DNA of 35,990 nucleotides from Eubacterium sp. (GCA_015655975.1 DVEP01000002.1:1-35990); one strand, 5' to 3'; counted from the first letter of the stretch, positions 7,195 to 14,793 are shown. Numbers and translations: made by a program. The notes: generated from the letters alone by a model not told the origin.

Positions 7195-8088
7195 TTATAA
7201 TAATTTTTTATTGCACGCAATAAATGTCAAACGGTCTTTTTCCTGTTGAGTTCCGTGCATTCTGCCGTGTCCGCCGTGGTCGGATGTGATGAGTATAAGC
7301 CAGTCTTCATTTTTATATTGAGGTCTGTTTTTTATTGTTTCAATCAGTTCAAAAGCGTATCTGTCGGCATTTGTGATACCTGCGGTATAGTGAGCATTGT
7401 TTTCGTCAAAACCGCTTTTGTGTCCGTTATAGTCGGGAAATTCATTGATTGCGAAAATGATTTTTGTGTCGCTGCAAATTGCTTCTTTTACAGATTTTTG
7501 CATATCTTCTTCATTTTCAAATTGCTTGAATTCAAGCGGTATATTGTTTTGTTGTGCGTATTCAATTTCATTTTTATATGTTATTGTAAAGTGGTCCGGC
7601 CAAATTGCATAGAAACACGAAGATATGCCGTTTTTTGCCGATTTGAGAAGTATGGTCGGTACATTGTCGTTTTTGACAGTGTGTTTTACTACGCCGTTTT
7701 CATAGCCCCATTTTCCTGTTAAAATAGACGCCCAACCTTGAGCCGTGCTTGTTTCCTGCAAGGTAAACGGCTCTTTTTTGTTTCCGCCTGCATAACTTAG
7801 ATACAGTCCGCCGCACTCTTTGAGATAGGTTATTGCGCTGTACGGACTTTTGCCGTTGTAGCCTTTGTAGCTTTCGTCTTTGCTTGGGATGATGTATTGC
7901 ATACCGTCTGCTCTCGCACCGTCGAAACCGTATATGAGAACTCTTTTTGTTCTTCCGTTGTCCGAATTTAAGTGAGTTTGCACAATGTTTGCTACTTTGG
8001 TTTGTGGAAAAGCAGTCTGTATTGTGTTATCGTAAATTCCGAGTTTGTCAATCGACTTGCAATAGTCGTTCTTTTTGAAAAAATTCAT
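7195..8088 (-). CDS. Type I phosphodiesterase/alkaline phosphatase superfamily protein
   Basis: This 297-residue protein has the metal-binding layout of the type I phosphodiesterase/nucleotide pyrophosphatase branch. It shows GFDGARADG (residues about 54-62), a likely Thr/Ser nucleophile region (QETSTAQGWASILTG), DYNGHKSGFD with Asp and His ligands, and TSDHGGHGRMHG near the C-terminus. No signal peptide is visible, so it is probably cytoplasmic. AAGGAG lies just upstream of the ATG. It diverges from an organophosphate-type transporter gene through a shared promoter, which suggests it hydrolyses an imported phosphate ester. The actual substrate is unknown. Confidence 0.85.
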   Translation of the reverse strand: MNFFKKNDYCKSIDKLGIYDNTIQTAFPQTKVANIVQTHLNSDNGRTKRVLIYGFDGARADGMQYIIPSKDESYKGYNGKSPYSAITYLKECGGLYLSYAGGNKKEPFTLQETSTAQGWASILTGKWGYENGVVKHTVKNDNVPTILLKSAKNGISSCFYAIWPDHFTITYKNEIEYAQQNNIPLEFKQFENEEDMQKSVKEAICSDTKIIFAINEFPDYNGHKSGFDENNAHYTAGITNADRYAFELIETIKNRPQYKNEDWLILITSDHGGHGRMHGTQQEKDRLTFIACNKKLL

Positions 8089-8121
8089 AATTTGTTACTC
8101 CTTGTTATTAAAATAATTATA

Positions 8122-8171
8122 TTAACAATCACCATTATTTGTATTATAATAAAACCGTTTTATTTAGTCAA
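8122..8171. promoter_or_regulatory. Bidirectional promoter with a shared -10 box
   Basis: Plus: TTAACA (8122-8127), 17 bp, TATAAT (8145-8150), start near 8157. Minus: TTGACT (8171-8166), 17 bp, TATAAT (8148-8143), start near 8136. The octamer ATTATAAT (8143-8150) gives a perfect -10 box on both strands. The two genes therefore compete for, or share, one opening site. Confidence 0.7.
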
Positions 8172-8199
8172 TATTTTAATGATTTTAGGGTGGCGGAAT

Positions 8200-9465
8200 A
8201 TGAAAAAATTACAGTTTGGATATAAAAACGAAAATGGGGCAAAATTGTTCGCTTTGTGTTGGCTTGCGTACTTTTCAACATATATTTGCCGTCTTAATTA
8301 TTCTGCCGTAATGCCCGAATTAAGCGCAAGCGGTCTGTTTTCCGAAACACAGATTGCTTCTGTTTCTTCTGCGTTTTTCATTTTTTATGGCTTAGGTCAA
8401 ATAGTGAGCGGAAGTTTGGGAGACAGGTTTTCTCCGCAGAAAATGATTTTTTACGGCGTACTGATTTCGGGAATAAGTAATATTGCTATTTTCTTTGCGT
8501 ATAAAAACTATTTTTTGATTTTATTTTTGTGGGCGCTAAACGGCGCCGTACAGTCGATGGTATGGTCTCCGATTTTGCGTATAGCAGGCGAATATTTTGA
8601 GAGAAAAGAGAAAGAAAAGTTCGGTATAGATATTGCTACTACGGTACCTCTCGGTACTTTGGCAAGTTACGGCATAAGTCTTGTTACAATGTTGTTTTTG
8701 GATTGGAAATTTGTTTTTTTAACCTGTGGCGTTGTTGTATCTGCTTGCTCGTTTATTTGGATTTTCGGTACAAACGGAGTTTTTAAAGTATTGAAACCCG
8801 TATCACAAACGGCAAAAGATGAGGGCAAAAATACAGTCGGCAAAATTTCTTTTAAAAAACTTTTTTCTATTCTGTTTTCGTGCGGAATATTCGTTTTGCT
8901 TATATCCATAATAATTCAGGGCGCATTGAAAGACAGTGTAACTCAATGGATACCTGTTTTTCTGAATAATAATTTCAGCGTTACAACAAATATTTCCGTT
9001 TTCATTACAATGTTTTTGCCGATTATAAATGTAACCGGCGCATATTTTGCAAGGGCTTTGAATAAAAAACTGAAAAACGAATTACACACTTCAACAGTGT
9101 TTTTTCTGATTTCGTTTGTTGCACTCTTGGTTTTGTTCGTTTTCGGTACAAAAAATATAGTGTTGACTATGGTTTGTTTAGCAACGGTAGTAAACTGTAT
9201 GTTTGCAATAAATGTAATGATAATAACAATGATTCCTTTGTATTTCAGTAAGTACGGCAGAGTCAGTACGGTTTCGGGAATATTAAATTCCACTGCATAT
9301 ATAGGCTGCGGTGTTTTAAACTATGTTGCCGGCTTAGTTTTGGAAAAAACAAACTCAAATTGGAGTTCTTTAATTGTAATGTGGCTTGTAATTGCCGCTG
9401 TCGCTGTTATAGTTACATTTATATGTGCTTTTTTGTGGAAAAAGTTTTTCACTTTGAAAAAATAA
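8200..9465 (+). CDS. MFS transporter, organophosphate:phosphate antiporter type
   Basis: This 421-residue protein has about 12 transmembrane helices. The N-terminal stretch CWLAYFSTYICRLNYSAVMP matches the GlpT/UhpC (organophosphate:Pi antiporter) branch of the major facilitator superfamily. The loop GSLGDRFSPQKM fits the MFS loop 2-3 motif, and a second half-transporter follows a central basic loop (about residues 205-225). The start ATG 8200 follows AGGGTGGCGG; longer in-frame starts would run through the promoter. In this family sugar phosphates or glycerol-3-phosphate are taken up in exchange for phosphate; the substrate here is not known. The divergent phosphodiesterase may act on the imported compound. 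Confidence 0.85.
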   Translation: MKKLQFGYKNENGAKLFALCWLAYFSTYICRLNYSAVMPELSASGLFSETQIASVSSAFFIFYGLGQIVSGSLGDRFSPQKMIFYGVLISGISNIAIFFAYKNYFLILFLWALNGAVQSMVWSPILRIAGEYFERKEKEKFGIDIATTVPLGTLASYGISLVTMLFLDWKFVFLTCGVVVSACSFIWIFGTNGVFKVLKPVSQTAKDEGKNTVGKISFKKLFSILFSCGIFVLLISIIIQGALKDSVTQWIPVFLNNNFSVTTNISVFITMFLPIINVTGAYFARALNKKLKNELHTSTVFFLISFVALLVLFVFGTKNIVLTMVCLATVVNCMFAINVMIITMIPLYFSKYGRVSTVSGILNSTAYIGCGVLNYVAGLVLEKTNSNWSSLIVMWLVIAAVAVIVTFICAFLWKKFFTLKK

Positions 9466-9551
9466 TTTCTAAAATGAATTTTAAAAATAAACAAAGAATT
9501 TCCTCAATTCAGCGTAATTTCATTAAAAATTGATAAACTTTTTTCGTTTAA

Positions 9552-9580
9552 TTGAATAAAGTCTGTAATTATGGTATATT
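9552..9580 (+). promoter_or_regulatory. Promoter of the phosphofructokinase gene
   Basis: TTGAAT (9552-9557), 17 bp and TATATT (9575-9580) with a TG extended -10 (ATGGTATATT). The leader would be only about 17 nt. I see no clear terminator for the preceding transporter in 9466-9551. Confidence 0.6.
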
Positions 9581-9603
9581 AGCAGGCGAAAGTTGGTGGT
9601 ATT

Positions 9604-10827
9604 TTGAAAAATATAGTTATAGGGCAGTCAGGCGGACCTACTGCGGTCATCAATTCTTCGCTGGCAGGAGCAATGGAGTATGCTTTTTCGAGAGAAGAAA
9701 TTGGTACCGTTTACGGTATGGTCAACGGAATTAAAGGCTTGCTTGACAACAATCTGTTAAATCTAAATGAAATGTTTGAGGGCAAAGACGAACTGATTGA
9801 AAGGCTCAGACTGTCGCCTGCAATGTTTCTCGGTTCTTGCAGATATAAATTGTCGGAAAACAATTTTGACGATTATGAAAAAATAGTAGATGTTTTAAAT
9901 GAAAATAATATCGGATATTTCATTTATATAGGCGGTAACGACTCTATGGACACTGTTTTAAAGATGTCCGAATATGCCGAAAAAAACAGCATAGATATAA
10001 AATTTGTCGGTGTGCCGAAAACTATTGACAATGACCTTGTAGGTATAGACCATTCTCCCGGTTTCGGCTCTGCTGCAAAATTTGTTTCGGCGTCTGTTAA
10101 AGATATTAGTTACGATACCAGTATATACGCTATTAAAAGCGTTCATATAGTAGAAGTTATGGGCAGGGATGCAGGGTGGATTGCGGCTTCTTCTGCACTT
10201 GCAAGAGACGAAGATATGGTTGCTCCGCATTTAATTTATATGCCGGAGGTCGCTTTTTCAACCGACAGATTTGTTACAGATGTTGAAGAAAAACTATCAA
10301 AGTACAATTCTGTAATAATAGTTGTGTCGGAAGGAATAAAAGATGAAAACGGCAAATATATTTCTGCAAAGTCAAACAAAGTTGACAAGTTCGGTCATGT
10401 TATGCTTTGCGGTACGGGAGAGTATTTAAAAGGTCTTGTTGAAGAAAACTTCGGTTGCAAAGTAAGGTGTCTTGAACTCGGTGTTTTACAAAGAAGCGCA
10501 GGACACTATGCTTCTGTAACAGATATCAGAGAAGCGTACAATCTCGGAGTTTATGCAGTTTCTGCAGCATTGAAAGGCGAAAGCGGAAAGTTTTCTACTT
10601 TGAAAAGAATCAGCACTAAACCGTATATTGTAGAGTATGGAATACAAAATGTTTCTGTTGTTGCAAATCAGGAAAAGAAAGTTCCGAGAAATTGGATAAA
10701 TGACGCAGGCAACGATGTTACTCAAGAAATGCTCGACTATTTGCGACCTCTTGTAAAAGGCTCGCCTCAAATTCCCGAAAAAAACGGCTTGCCGAACTAT
10801 ATTCAGATTTCTCATCTTGACCCGTAA
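9604..10827 (+). CDS. pfp: 6-phosphofructokinase, probably pyrophosphate-dependent
   Basis: This 407-residue enzyme phosphorylates fructose 6-phosphate in glycolysis. It begins with a TTG codon behind GGTGGT and reads VIGQSGGPTAVINSSL, the P-loop-like start of the family. At residues 110-113 it has GGND where ATP enzymes have GGDG. The Asp in place of the second Gly, and the Lys in PKTIDND (138-144) where ATP enzymes have Gly, are the two known markers of pyrophosphate use. The first Asp of GGD(D/G) is Asn here, which I recall from other clostridial members. MGRDAGWIAA supplies the substrate-binding segment. A GNAT gene follows without a terminator. Confidence 0.9.
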   Translation: MKNIVIGQSGGPTAVINSSLAGAMEYAFSREEIGTVYGMVNGIKGLLDNNLLNLNEMFEGKDELIERLRLSPAMFLGSCRYKLSENNFDDYEKIVDVLNENNIGYFIYIGGNDSMDTVLKMSEYAEKNSIDIKFVGVPKTIDNDLVGIDHSPGFGSAAKFVSASVKDISYDTSIYAIKSVHIVEVMGRDAGWIAASSALARDEDMVAPHLIYMPEVAFSTDRFVTDVEEKLSKYNSVIIVVSEGIKDENGKYISAKSNKVDKFGHVMLCGTGEYLKGLVEENFGCKVRCLELGVLQRSAGHYASVTDIREAYNLGVYAVSAALKGESGKFSTLKRISTKPYIVEYGIQNVSVVANQEKKVPRNWINDAGNDVTQEMLDYLRPLVKGSPQIPEKNGLPNYIQISHLDP

Positions 10828-10891
10828 GTAATATTGTTTTTCTTTGTAAATACTATTAATATTGTATAGATTTTATTTTGGGGGAGATTGC

Positions 10892-11296
10892 TTGAGTATA
10901 GTTTTTAAAGAAACAAAAGACTTTGACGAAAACGATTTAAAAAATCTTTTTCTGTCGGTAGATTGGGAGTCTGCCGAGTATCCTCAAAAATTAAAACAGG
11001 CAATGCTTGGCTATAGTTTTGTGTTGTCTGCATGGAATGAAAATGAGTTGGTGGGTCTTGCGTGCGTTATGGATGACGGTGTAATGACTGCGTATATGCA
11101 CTATTTACTCGTCAATCCGAAGTATCAAAATTGCAAAATCGGAAAACAACTTGTTGATTTGGTAAAGCAAAAGTACAAAGACTTTTTGAAAATCGTCATA
11201 GTTTCATATAACAGCAGTAAGCCGTTTTATGATAAGTGCGGTTTTGAAGTTGCAGAAAGTTCAATTCCTATGTATTTTACAAAAATGGATAATTAA
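10892..11296 (+). CDS. GNAT-family N-acetyltransferase
   Basis: This 134-residue protein carries the GNAT fold. A central YMHYLLVNPKYQNCKIGKQL holds the acetyl-CoA pyrophosphate loop (Q/R-x-x-G-x-G/A type, here QNCKIG), followed by a C-terminal NSSKPFYDKCGFE. The start chosen is TTG 10892, six bases after GGGGGAG (10880-10886); an ATG-like extension to 10862 has no ribosome binding site. The substrate cannot be predicted. It probably shares the transcript of the phosphofructokinase gene and ends at a strong terminator. Confidence 0.85.
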   Translation: MSIVFKETKDFDENDLKNLFLSVDWESAEYPQKLKQAMLGYSFVLSAWNENELVGLACVMDDGVMTAYMHYLLVNPKYQNCKIGKQLVDLVKQKYKDFLKIVIVSYNSSKPFYDKCGFEVAESSIPMYFTKMDN

Positions 11297-11300
11297 TAAA

Positions 11301-11346
11301 AAACTACTGTGCAAATTACTTTGAAGTAACTGCACAGTAGTTTTTT
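11301..11346. terminator. Bidirectional terminator
   Basis: ACTACTGTGCA (11303-11313) pairs with TGCACAGTAGT (11331-11341). TTACTT/AAGTAA extends the stem inward. A run precedes and T run follows, between two convergent genes. Confidence 0.9.
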
Positions 11347-11809
11347 ATAGTTTACATGGAATACATATAGCCGAACCGTCTTTGTCAATATCTATCATTG
11401 CGTAGTAACCGCTTGCGATACTTCCCGGATTGAGTATATGGATATTTTCACAATATTCATAGTATTGATTGTGTGTATGACCGAAAATACAAAAGTCAGC
11501 ATTTTCTTTTTTCGCTTCGTCTATTATTTGAGAGTACCCGTATTTTACATTGTATATATGGCCGTGAGAAAATAAGATTTTTTTACCTTCGAAAAAAGTG
11601 ATTGCTTTTGCAGGCAGTTCAGAGCAGAAATCACAGTTTCCGCATACTTTTTCAAACCTTGTTCTGTCAAAAAGAGCCTCTGCCGTTTCAATATCTCGTT
11701 GACCGTCTCCGCAAAACAAAACAAGGTCTGCATTTTTGTGTTTTTCCAAGACGGAAATAATATTATCAACTCTGCCGTGAGAGTCAGACATAACTACAAT
11801 TCTTTTCAT
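11345..11809 (-). CDS. YfcE/MJ0936-type metallophosphoesterase
   Basis: This 154-residue protein is a complete small calcineurin-like phosphoesterase of the YfcE/MJ0936 group. The metal motifs are in order: MSDSHGR near residue 9, FCGDGQRD, GNCD, SHGH and FGHTHNQ, followed by LNPGS(I)AS, which is typical of this group. Family members cleave simple phosphodiesters in vitro; the biological substrate is unknown. AAAGGAAA lies upstream of the ATG. The gene stands alone on the minus strand and diverges from the small-protein operon. Confidence 0.93.
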   Translation of the reverse strand: MKRIVVMSDSHGRVDNIISVLEKHKNADLVLFCGDGQRDIETAEALFDRTRFEKVCGNCDFCSELPAKAITFFEGKKILFSHGHIYNVKYGYSQIIDEAKKENADFCIFGHTHNQYYEYCENIHILNPGSIASGYYAMIDIDKDGSAICIPCKL

Positions 11810-11820
11810 ATAAATTTCCT

Positions 11821-11849
11821 TTGTCGCATATAATTATAATAAATATTAT
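11821..11849 (+). promoter_or_regulatory. Promoter of the small-protein operon
   Basis: TTGTCG (11821-11826), 17 bp, TATTAT (11844-11849). The start near 11856 supports translation from ATG 11873 rather than from the in-frame ATG at 11855. Confidence 0.45.
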
Positions 11850-11872
11850 AGTATATGGCGGTGATTAAATCA

Positions 11873-12073
11873 ATGAGTAAAAATTTTGATTTCAGTGAAC
11901 TTGAAAAGGCTGTAAAAAGCGGTAAAGCAGAAGATTTTTTAAATAAAAATGTTTCGGCTCAGACTGCCGAAAAAATAAAAAGTGTTTTAAACAGTAAAGA
12001 GGATACCGAAAAATTGCTTAATACCAAAGAGGCGAAAGAGTTGATGAAAAAGTTTTCAGAGGGTAAAAAATAA
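11873..12073 (+). CDS. Small protein of unknown function, first of three
   Basis: This 66-residue, charged, helix-rich protein begins MSKNFDFSELEKAV. It carries a repeated helical theme (KSGKAEDFLNKN, then NTKEAKELMKKFSEG). The start ATG 11873 has GGTGA eight bases upstream. Its stop overlaps the next start by one base (TAATG), indicating coupled translation. I recognise no domain. The small size, soluble nature and tight link to two further unknown proteins suggest one complex. Confidence 0.7.
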   Translation: MSKNFDFSELEKAVKSGKAEDFLNKNVSAQTAEKIKSVLNSKEDTEKLLNTKEAKELMKKFSEGKK

Positions 12074-12438
12074 TGGATTCTTTGGGAGATATTATTTCAT
12101 CTTTATCTCAAAAGGATATTGAAACTTTGCAAAGCGTTGCGTCGTCCGTTCTCGGCGGCGACGCTGAAAAAGAAAGTGCAAAAACAGTTGAAACAGGGTT
12201 GAAAAGCAACGATGTAGGTTCGTTTTTAAACTCATTTTCTCCAAGCGATATAAATACTTTGATGAAGATGAAAAATACTATTGAAATGATGAATAAAAAA
12301 GGCTCAAAAAATGTTGACTTGATAAACGCTTTAAAGCCTTTGCTCAGTGAAAAATCTCAAAAAAGGGCAGATGAAGCCATAAAAATGTTACGGCTTTTTG
12401 AAATGCTGCCCTTAATTAAAGATATGTTTAAGGTGTAA
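12073..12438 (+). CDS. Small protein of unknown function, second of three
   Basis: This 121-residue, mostly helical protein has an N-terminal part rich in S/D/L (LGDIISSLSQKDIETLQSVA). Its C-terminal half contains NALKPLLSEKSQKRADEAIK and ends in a hydrophobic helix (MLRLFEMLPLIKDMF). I recall similar 'LKP-L-S-x-K-R' tails in short clostridial proteins without assigned function, but could not check this. It is translationally coupled to the gene before and two bases from the gene after. Confidence 0.7.
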   Translation: MDSLGDIISSLSQKDIETLQSVASSVLGGDAEKESAKTVETGLKSNDVGSFLNSFSPSDINTLMKMKNTIEMMNKKGSKNVDLINALKPLLSEKSQKRADEAIKMLRLFEMLPLIKDMFKV

Positions 12439-12440
12439 AT

Positions 12441-12731
12441 ATGGCAGACTTCTCAAATTTTGATTTTGCGAAAATGCAGTCGGACGCCGTAAAAAGAGTG
12501 GAAGATATGAAAAAACGCTCAAAATCATATCTTGAACAGGAAAGTTTTGACAGAAATGAAAAAAAGGAAAATTTAAAAAAAGAAGTCAAAACAGAAAAAA
12601 ACGACAATCTTTTATCTTTTGATGACGAGAAAAAAGATGATTTTTTTATAGTCCTCATTTTGATAATGATATTGTCGGAAGAGGGCGCAGAACAAGGTCT
12701 GATATTTGCGCTTTTGTATATAATATTATAA
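12441..12731 (+). CDS. Small tail-anchored protein, third of three
   Basis: This 96-residue protein has a soluble, strongly charged first part (residues 1-65, likely coiled coil, many K/E). Two short hydrophobic stretches at the end (FFIVLILIMIL and LIFALLYIIL) flank SEEGAEQG. It would thus sit in the membrane by its C-terminus with the charged part in the cytoplasm. Its start lies two bases after the stop of the second gene. A clear terminator follows. No family is recognised; the location suggests it recruits the other two small proteins to the membrane. Confidence 0.7.
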   Translation: MADFSNFDFAKMQSDAVKRVEDMKKRSKSYLEQESFDRNEKKENLKKEVKTEKNDNLLSFDDEKKDDFFIVLILIMILSEEGAEQGLIFALLYIIL

Positions 12732-12736
12732 AAAAT

Positions 12737-12770
12737 AAAATGCTCCCGATTTAATTCAGGAGCATTTTTT
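12737..12770 (+). terminator. Terminator of the small-protein operon
   Basis: AAAATGCTCC (12737-12746) pairs with GGAGCATTTT (12759-12768), followed by more T. It also serves the convergent M28 gene. Confidence 0.85.
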
Positions 12771-12785
12771 GATATAAAATACTAA

Positions 12786-14075
12786 TTATTTGTTGTCTTT
12801 ACCTTTAAGACCGTATTTGTCAAAGTTAAAGATAGTTGACATTATAACTTCATAGCCTGTTTTGATTGCTTCAGGGTTAAGTCTGTCATAACTGTCGCGT
12901 CTGTTGTGGTAGTAGTCAGCAGGAGTCGGGTCCATAGCTGCAAGACAAGCTGCCGTAATTCCTGCCTGAGTGAAAGCAGCGGCGTCTGAAGAACCGAAGA
13001 ATACATTTGCAAATTTAAGGTCATTGTGTCCTGACTCAATAGCAGAATCCATAACAAGTTGTGTGAATTCAGGGCTGTGTTTAACTGTACCTGTCATATC
13101 ACGGCTGTAAACATTGAGATACTCAAGGTCTGTGAGTGTGTCAACGCAGAGAACTGCAGTTTCAACATCGCCTGTGTATTCTTCCAAGTGTCTTTTGGCA
13201 AAATCTTTTGCGCCTCTCAAACCTGCTTCTTCACCGTCTGTAATCATAGCGCAAACTTCTGTGTTTTCAAAATCAACTCCGCCTTCTTCAAGCATACGCA
13301 AAGCACAAAGAGCGGCGTATGTACCTGTAAGGTTGTCATTTGCTCCCGGAGAAATTGACTTGAAGTCAACAAACAAGAAGAGCGTAATCATATTGAGCAT
13401 TGTGAAGAAATGGAAGTAGTAGCTGTAGTTAATCATAAAGTCAGCAAAAGCGTTGTCAACTTTTGCAGCTGCAAGAATGATTGTCAAAAGAGCAATTCCG
13501 AGAGAAATTGCGGCAGAGCCGATTGAACCTGCCATAAAAATTGTCATACCTTTGCCTTTGCAGTACAAAATATGGCGCCATTCGTATGCTGAGTCGCAGT
13601 GACCGCTGATAACTATTCTTCTTTTAACTTCGCCTTTAGGCTTTCTTGTTGCTACGAGGTTTCTGCCCGTTACTTTTTTGTGGAAAACATCGCAGAAAGG
13701 TTTATAAAGTAAGAATTCCATAAGTGTTACAAAAAGTGAAAATGCGATTGCAACGCTTACCATAATCTGAGGATAGAAAAATCCGTCAAAAACATTTGTA
13801 AAAGTGAGGATTGCGCCTACTCCGATAACTGCGAAAACAAGTACGCTGATAAATTTTGTAAACATTAAAAATGCTTTCGGAGCCATTTTGTATTCTTCAA
13901 AATGTGTTTCGTCGCAGAAAGTGTCGAGTTCTTTTTTCATATGCTTTTGCGCAGCATAGCAGTTTTCGTTACCGGACTCTCTCGGTCCGTACTTTTTGAT
14001 TACATTTGTAATTTCTTTTACAGTGTAATCAACATTTTCATCAATAACTTGTTGTGAAAAATTTTTGATGTCCAT
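12786..14075 (-). CDS. M28-family metallopeptidase with embedded membrane helices
   Basis: This 429-residue zinc aminopeptidase-type protein has its ligands in order: His159 in SGHCDSAYEW, Asp247 in SPGANDNLTG, Glu282-Glu283 in TDGEEAGL, Asp312 in CVDT and a His in YYHNRRDS near the end. Two transmembrane helices lie before the catalytic part (about 70-92 and 103-124). Two more (about 177-203 and 215-236) sit between the first two metal ligands. Soluble M28 enzymes lack this second pair. The start ATG has AAAGGGG seven bases upstream. Substrate and the side of the membrane that carries the active site are unknown. Confidence 0.88.
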   Translation of the reverse strand: MDIKNFSQQVIDENVDYTVKEITNVIKKYGPRESGNENCYAAQKHMKKELDTFCDETHFEEYKMAPKAFLMFTKFISVLVFAVIGVGAILTFTNVFDGFFYPQIMVSVAIAFSLFVTLMEFLLYKPFCDVFHKKVTGRNLVATRKPKGEVKRRIVISGHCDSAYEWRHILYCKGKGMTIFMAGSIGSAAISLGIALLTIILAAAKVDNAFADFMINYSYYFHFFTMLNMITLFLFVDFKSISPGANDNLTGTYAALCALRMLEEGGVDFENTEVCAMITDGEEAGLRGAKDFAKRHLEEYTGDVETAVLCVDTLTDLEYLNVYSRDMTGTVKHSPEFTQLVMDSAIESGHNDLKFANVFFGSSDAAAFTQAGITAACLAAMDPTPADYYHNRRDSYDRLNPEAIKTGYEVIMSTIFNFDKYGLKGKDNK

Positions 14076-14097
14076 AACATTACCCCTTTAATATTTT

Positions 14098-14138
14098 TTT
14101 ACCGACTCGGTAAAAGCAACCGTGCATACTGCACAGTT
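14098..14138 (-). promoter_or_regulatory. Structured leader of the M28 gene (two hairpins)
   Basis: In the minus-strand transcript, AACTGTGCA (14138-14130) pairs with TGCACGGTT (14126-14118) over nine pairs, one of them G-U. TTTACC (14114-14109) pairs with GGTAAA (14103-14098) around GAGTC. A further TACCGA near 14156-14151 could pair with TCGGTA instead, so two alternative folds are possible. There is no T run, hence this is not a terminator. It lies about 15 bases before the ribosome binding site. Confidence 0.45.
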
Positions 14139-14174
14139 GAAAAATTCCAAATCGGTAGATTGAACATACTTTGT

Positions 14175-14203
14175 ATTTTAGCATAGTTTCACTTATATAT
14201 CAA
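14175..14203 (-). promoter_or_regulatory. Promoter of the M28 gene
   Basis: On the minus strand, TTGATA (14203-14198), 17 bp and TAAAAT (14180-14175) with a TG extended -10. The leader would be about 93 nt. Confidence 0.6.
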
Positions 14204-14356
14204 TAAAAAAATATCAATTTATATTATAAAACTTGTTTGAAAGGCAAGATTTATAATATACTTTTTTGATTTAGTGCACTGAAATTATTTGCAGTGTATA
14301 TAATTCGACAAATGTACTTTTTCTCGTTTATTTAAAAACTGAAAATTTTCAATTAA

Positions 14357-14700
14357 ATAAAAATCGGAGCAAACGATACAAAGACTGCTTGATGTGTGGG
14401 GGCTGTATGAAAAAATATTTGTTTAAACACAGGCACTTACTTTCAATAAAAAGAGTTCGAACGCGAATTGCGTCCGGACTCAGTCTGTGAGAGATACATG
14501 AAAAAGATATTTTTGCATTTTCGGAGGTGGGATTTGAACTCTCTCGAACTCGCAAAAAGTTGGTAGCGACAGCGAGCCGTCGTGAGGGCGTTTACAACCG
14601 AACAGGTGAGCCGAGCGTGACTTTTTGCGAAAAGGAGGAGCAAGGGAGCGGGCGGATGGTTTATTTTCTGTCGCAGACAAAAAATAAATCGGAGCAAAGC
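14357..14700. repeat. GC-rich tRNA-like repeat unit next to tRNA-Arg
   Basis: This gene-free stretch is bordered by two copies of ATCGGAGCAAA (14363-14373 and 14688-14698). Its middle (about 14520-14665) is far richer in G and C than the rest of the window. On the minus strand, 14545-14520 reads like the T-arm and 3' acceptor part of a tRNA (GAGTTCAAATCCCACCTCCG), but no matching 5' half is present. CGCAAAAAGT (14551-14560) and ACTTTTTGCG (14620-14629) form an inverted repeat around a core with many GAGC/GCGAG words. Open frames here are random. It may be an interspersed repeat, an attachment remnant or an RNA gene. Confidence 0.5.
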
Positions 14701-14715
14701 GAACTTTGCTCCGAT
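14688..14715 (-). terminator. tRNA-Arg terminator
   Basis: A perfect 12-bp stem, ATCGGAGCAAAG (14688-14699) with CTTTGCTCCGAT (14704-14715), loop CGAA. On the minus strand it directly follows the tRNA CCA and is followed by TTATTTTTTG. Confidence 0.85.
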
Positions 14716-14716
14716 G

Positions 14717-14793
14717 TGGCCTGCCCGGAGAGATTCGAACTCTCGCTCTTTTGAATCGGAATCAACTGCATTATCCAACTGTGCTACGGGCAG
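14717..14793 (-). tRNA. tRNA-Arg (anticodon CCG)
   Basis: The reverse complement has acceptor CTGCCCG/CGGGCAG, TA at 8-9 and D-loop AGTTGGATAA. The anticodon loop is TTCCGAT with anticodon CCG, reading CGG. The T-arm is GAGAG-TTCGAAT-CTCTC, with discriminator G and an encoded CCA. The total is 77 nt. The anticodon and D stems each have one weak pair. Confidence 0.92.

Noticed and set aside
7972..8199. Longer start for the transporter
   Set aside because: It would cross the phosphodiesterase start and the divergent promoter; ATG 8200 has a good ribosome binding site.
14098..14114. Hairpin TTTACC/GGTAAA as a terminator
   Set aside because: It lies upstream of the M28 start on the minus strand and no T run follows in either likely reading direction for a gene end.
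14443..14778. Open frames of 66-111 codons on both strands around tRNA-Arg
   Set aside because: They run through the tRNA gene and the GC-rich repeat, have no ribosome binding site and read like translated tRNA arms.
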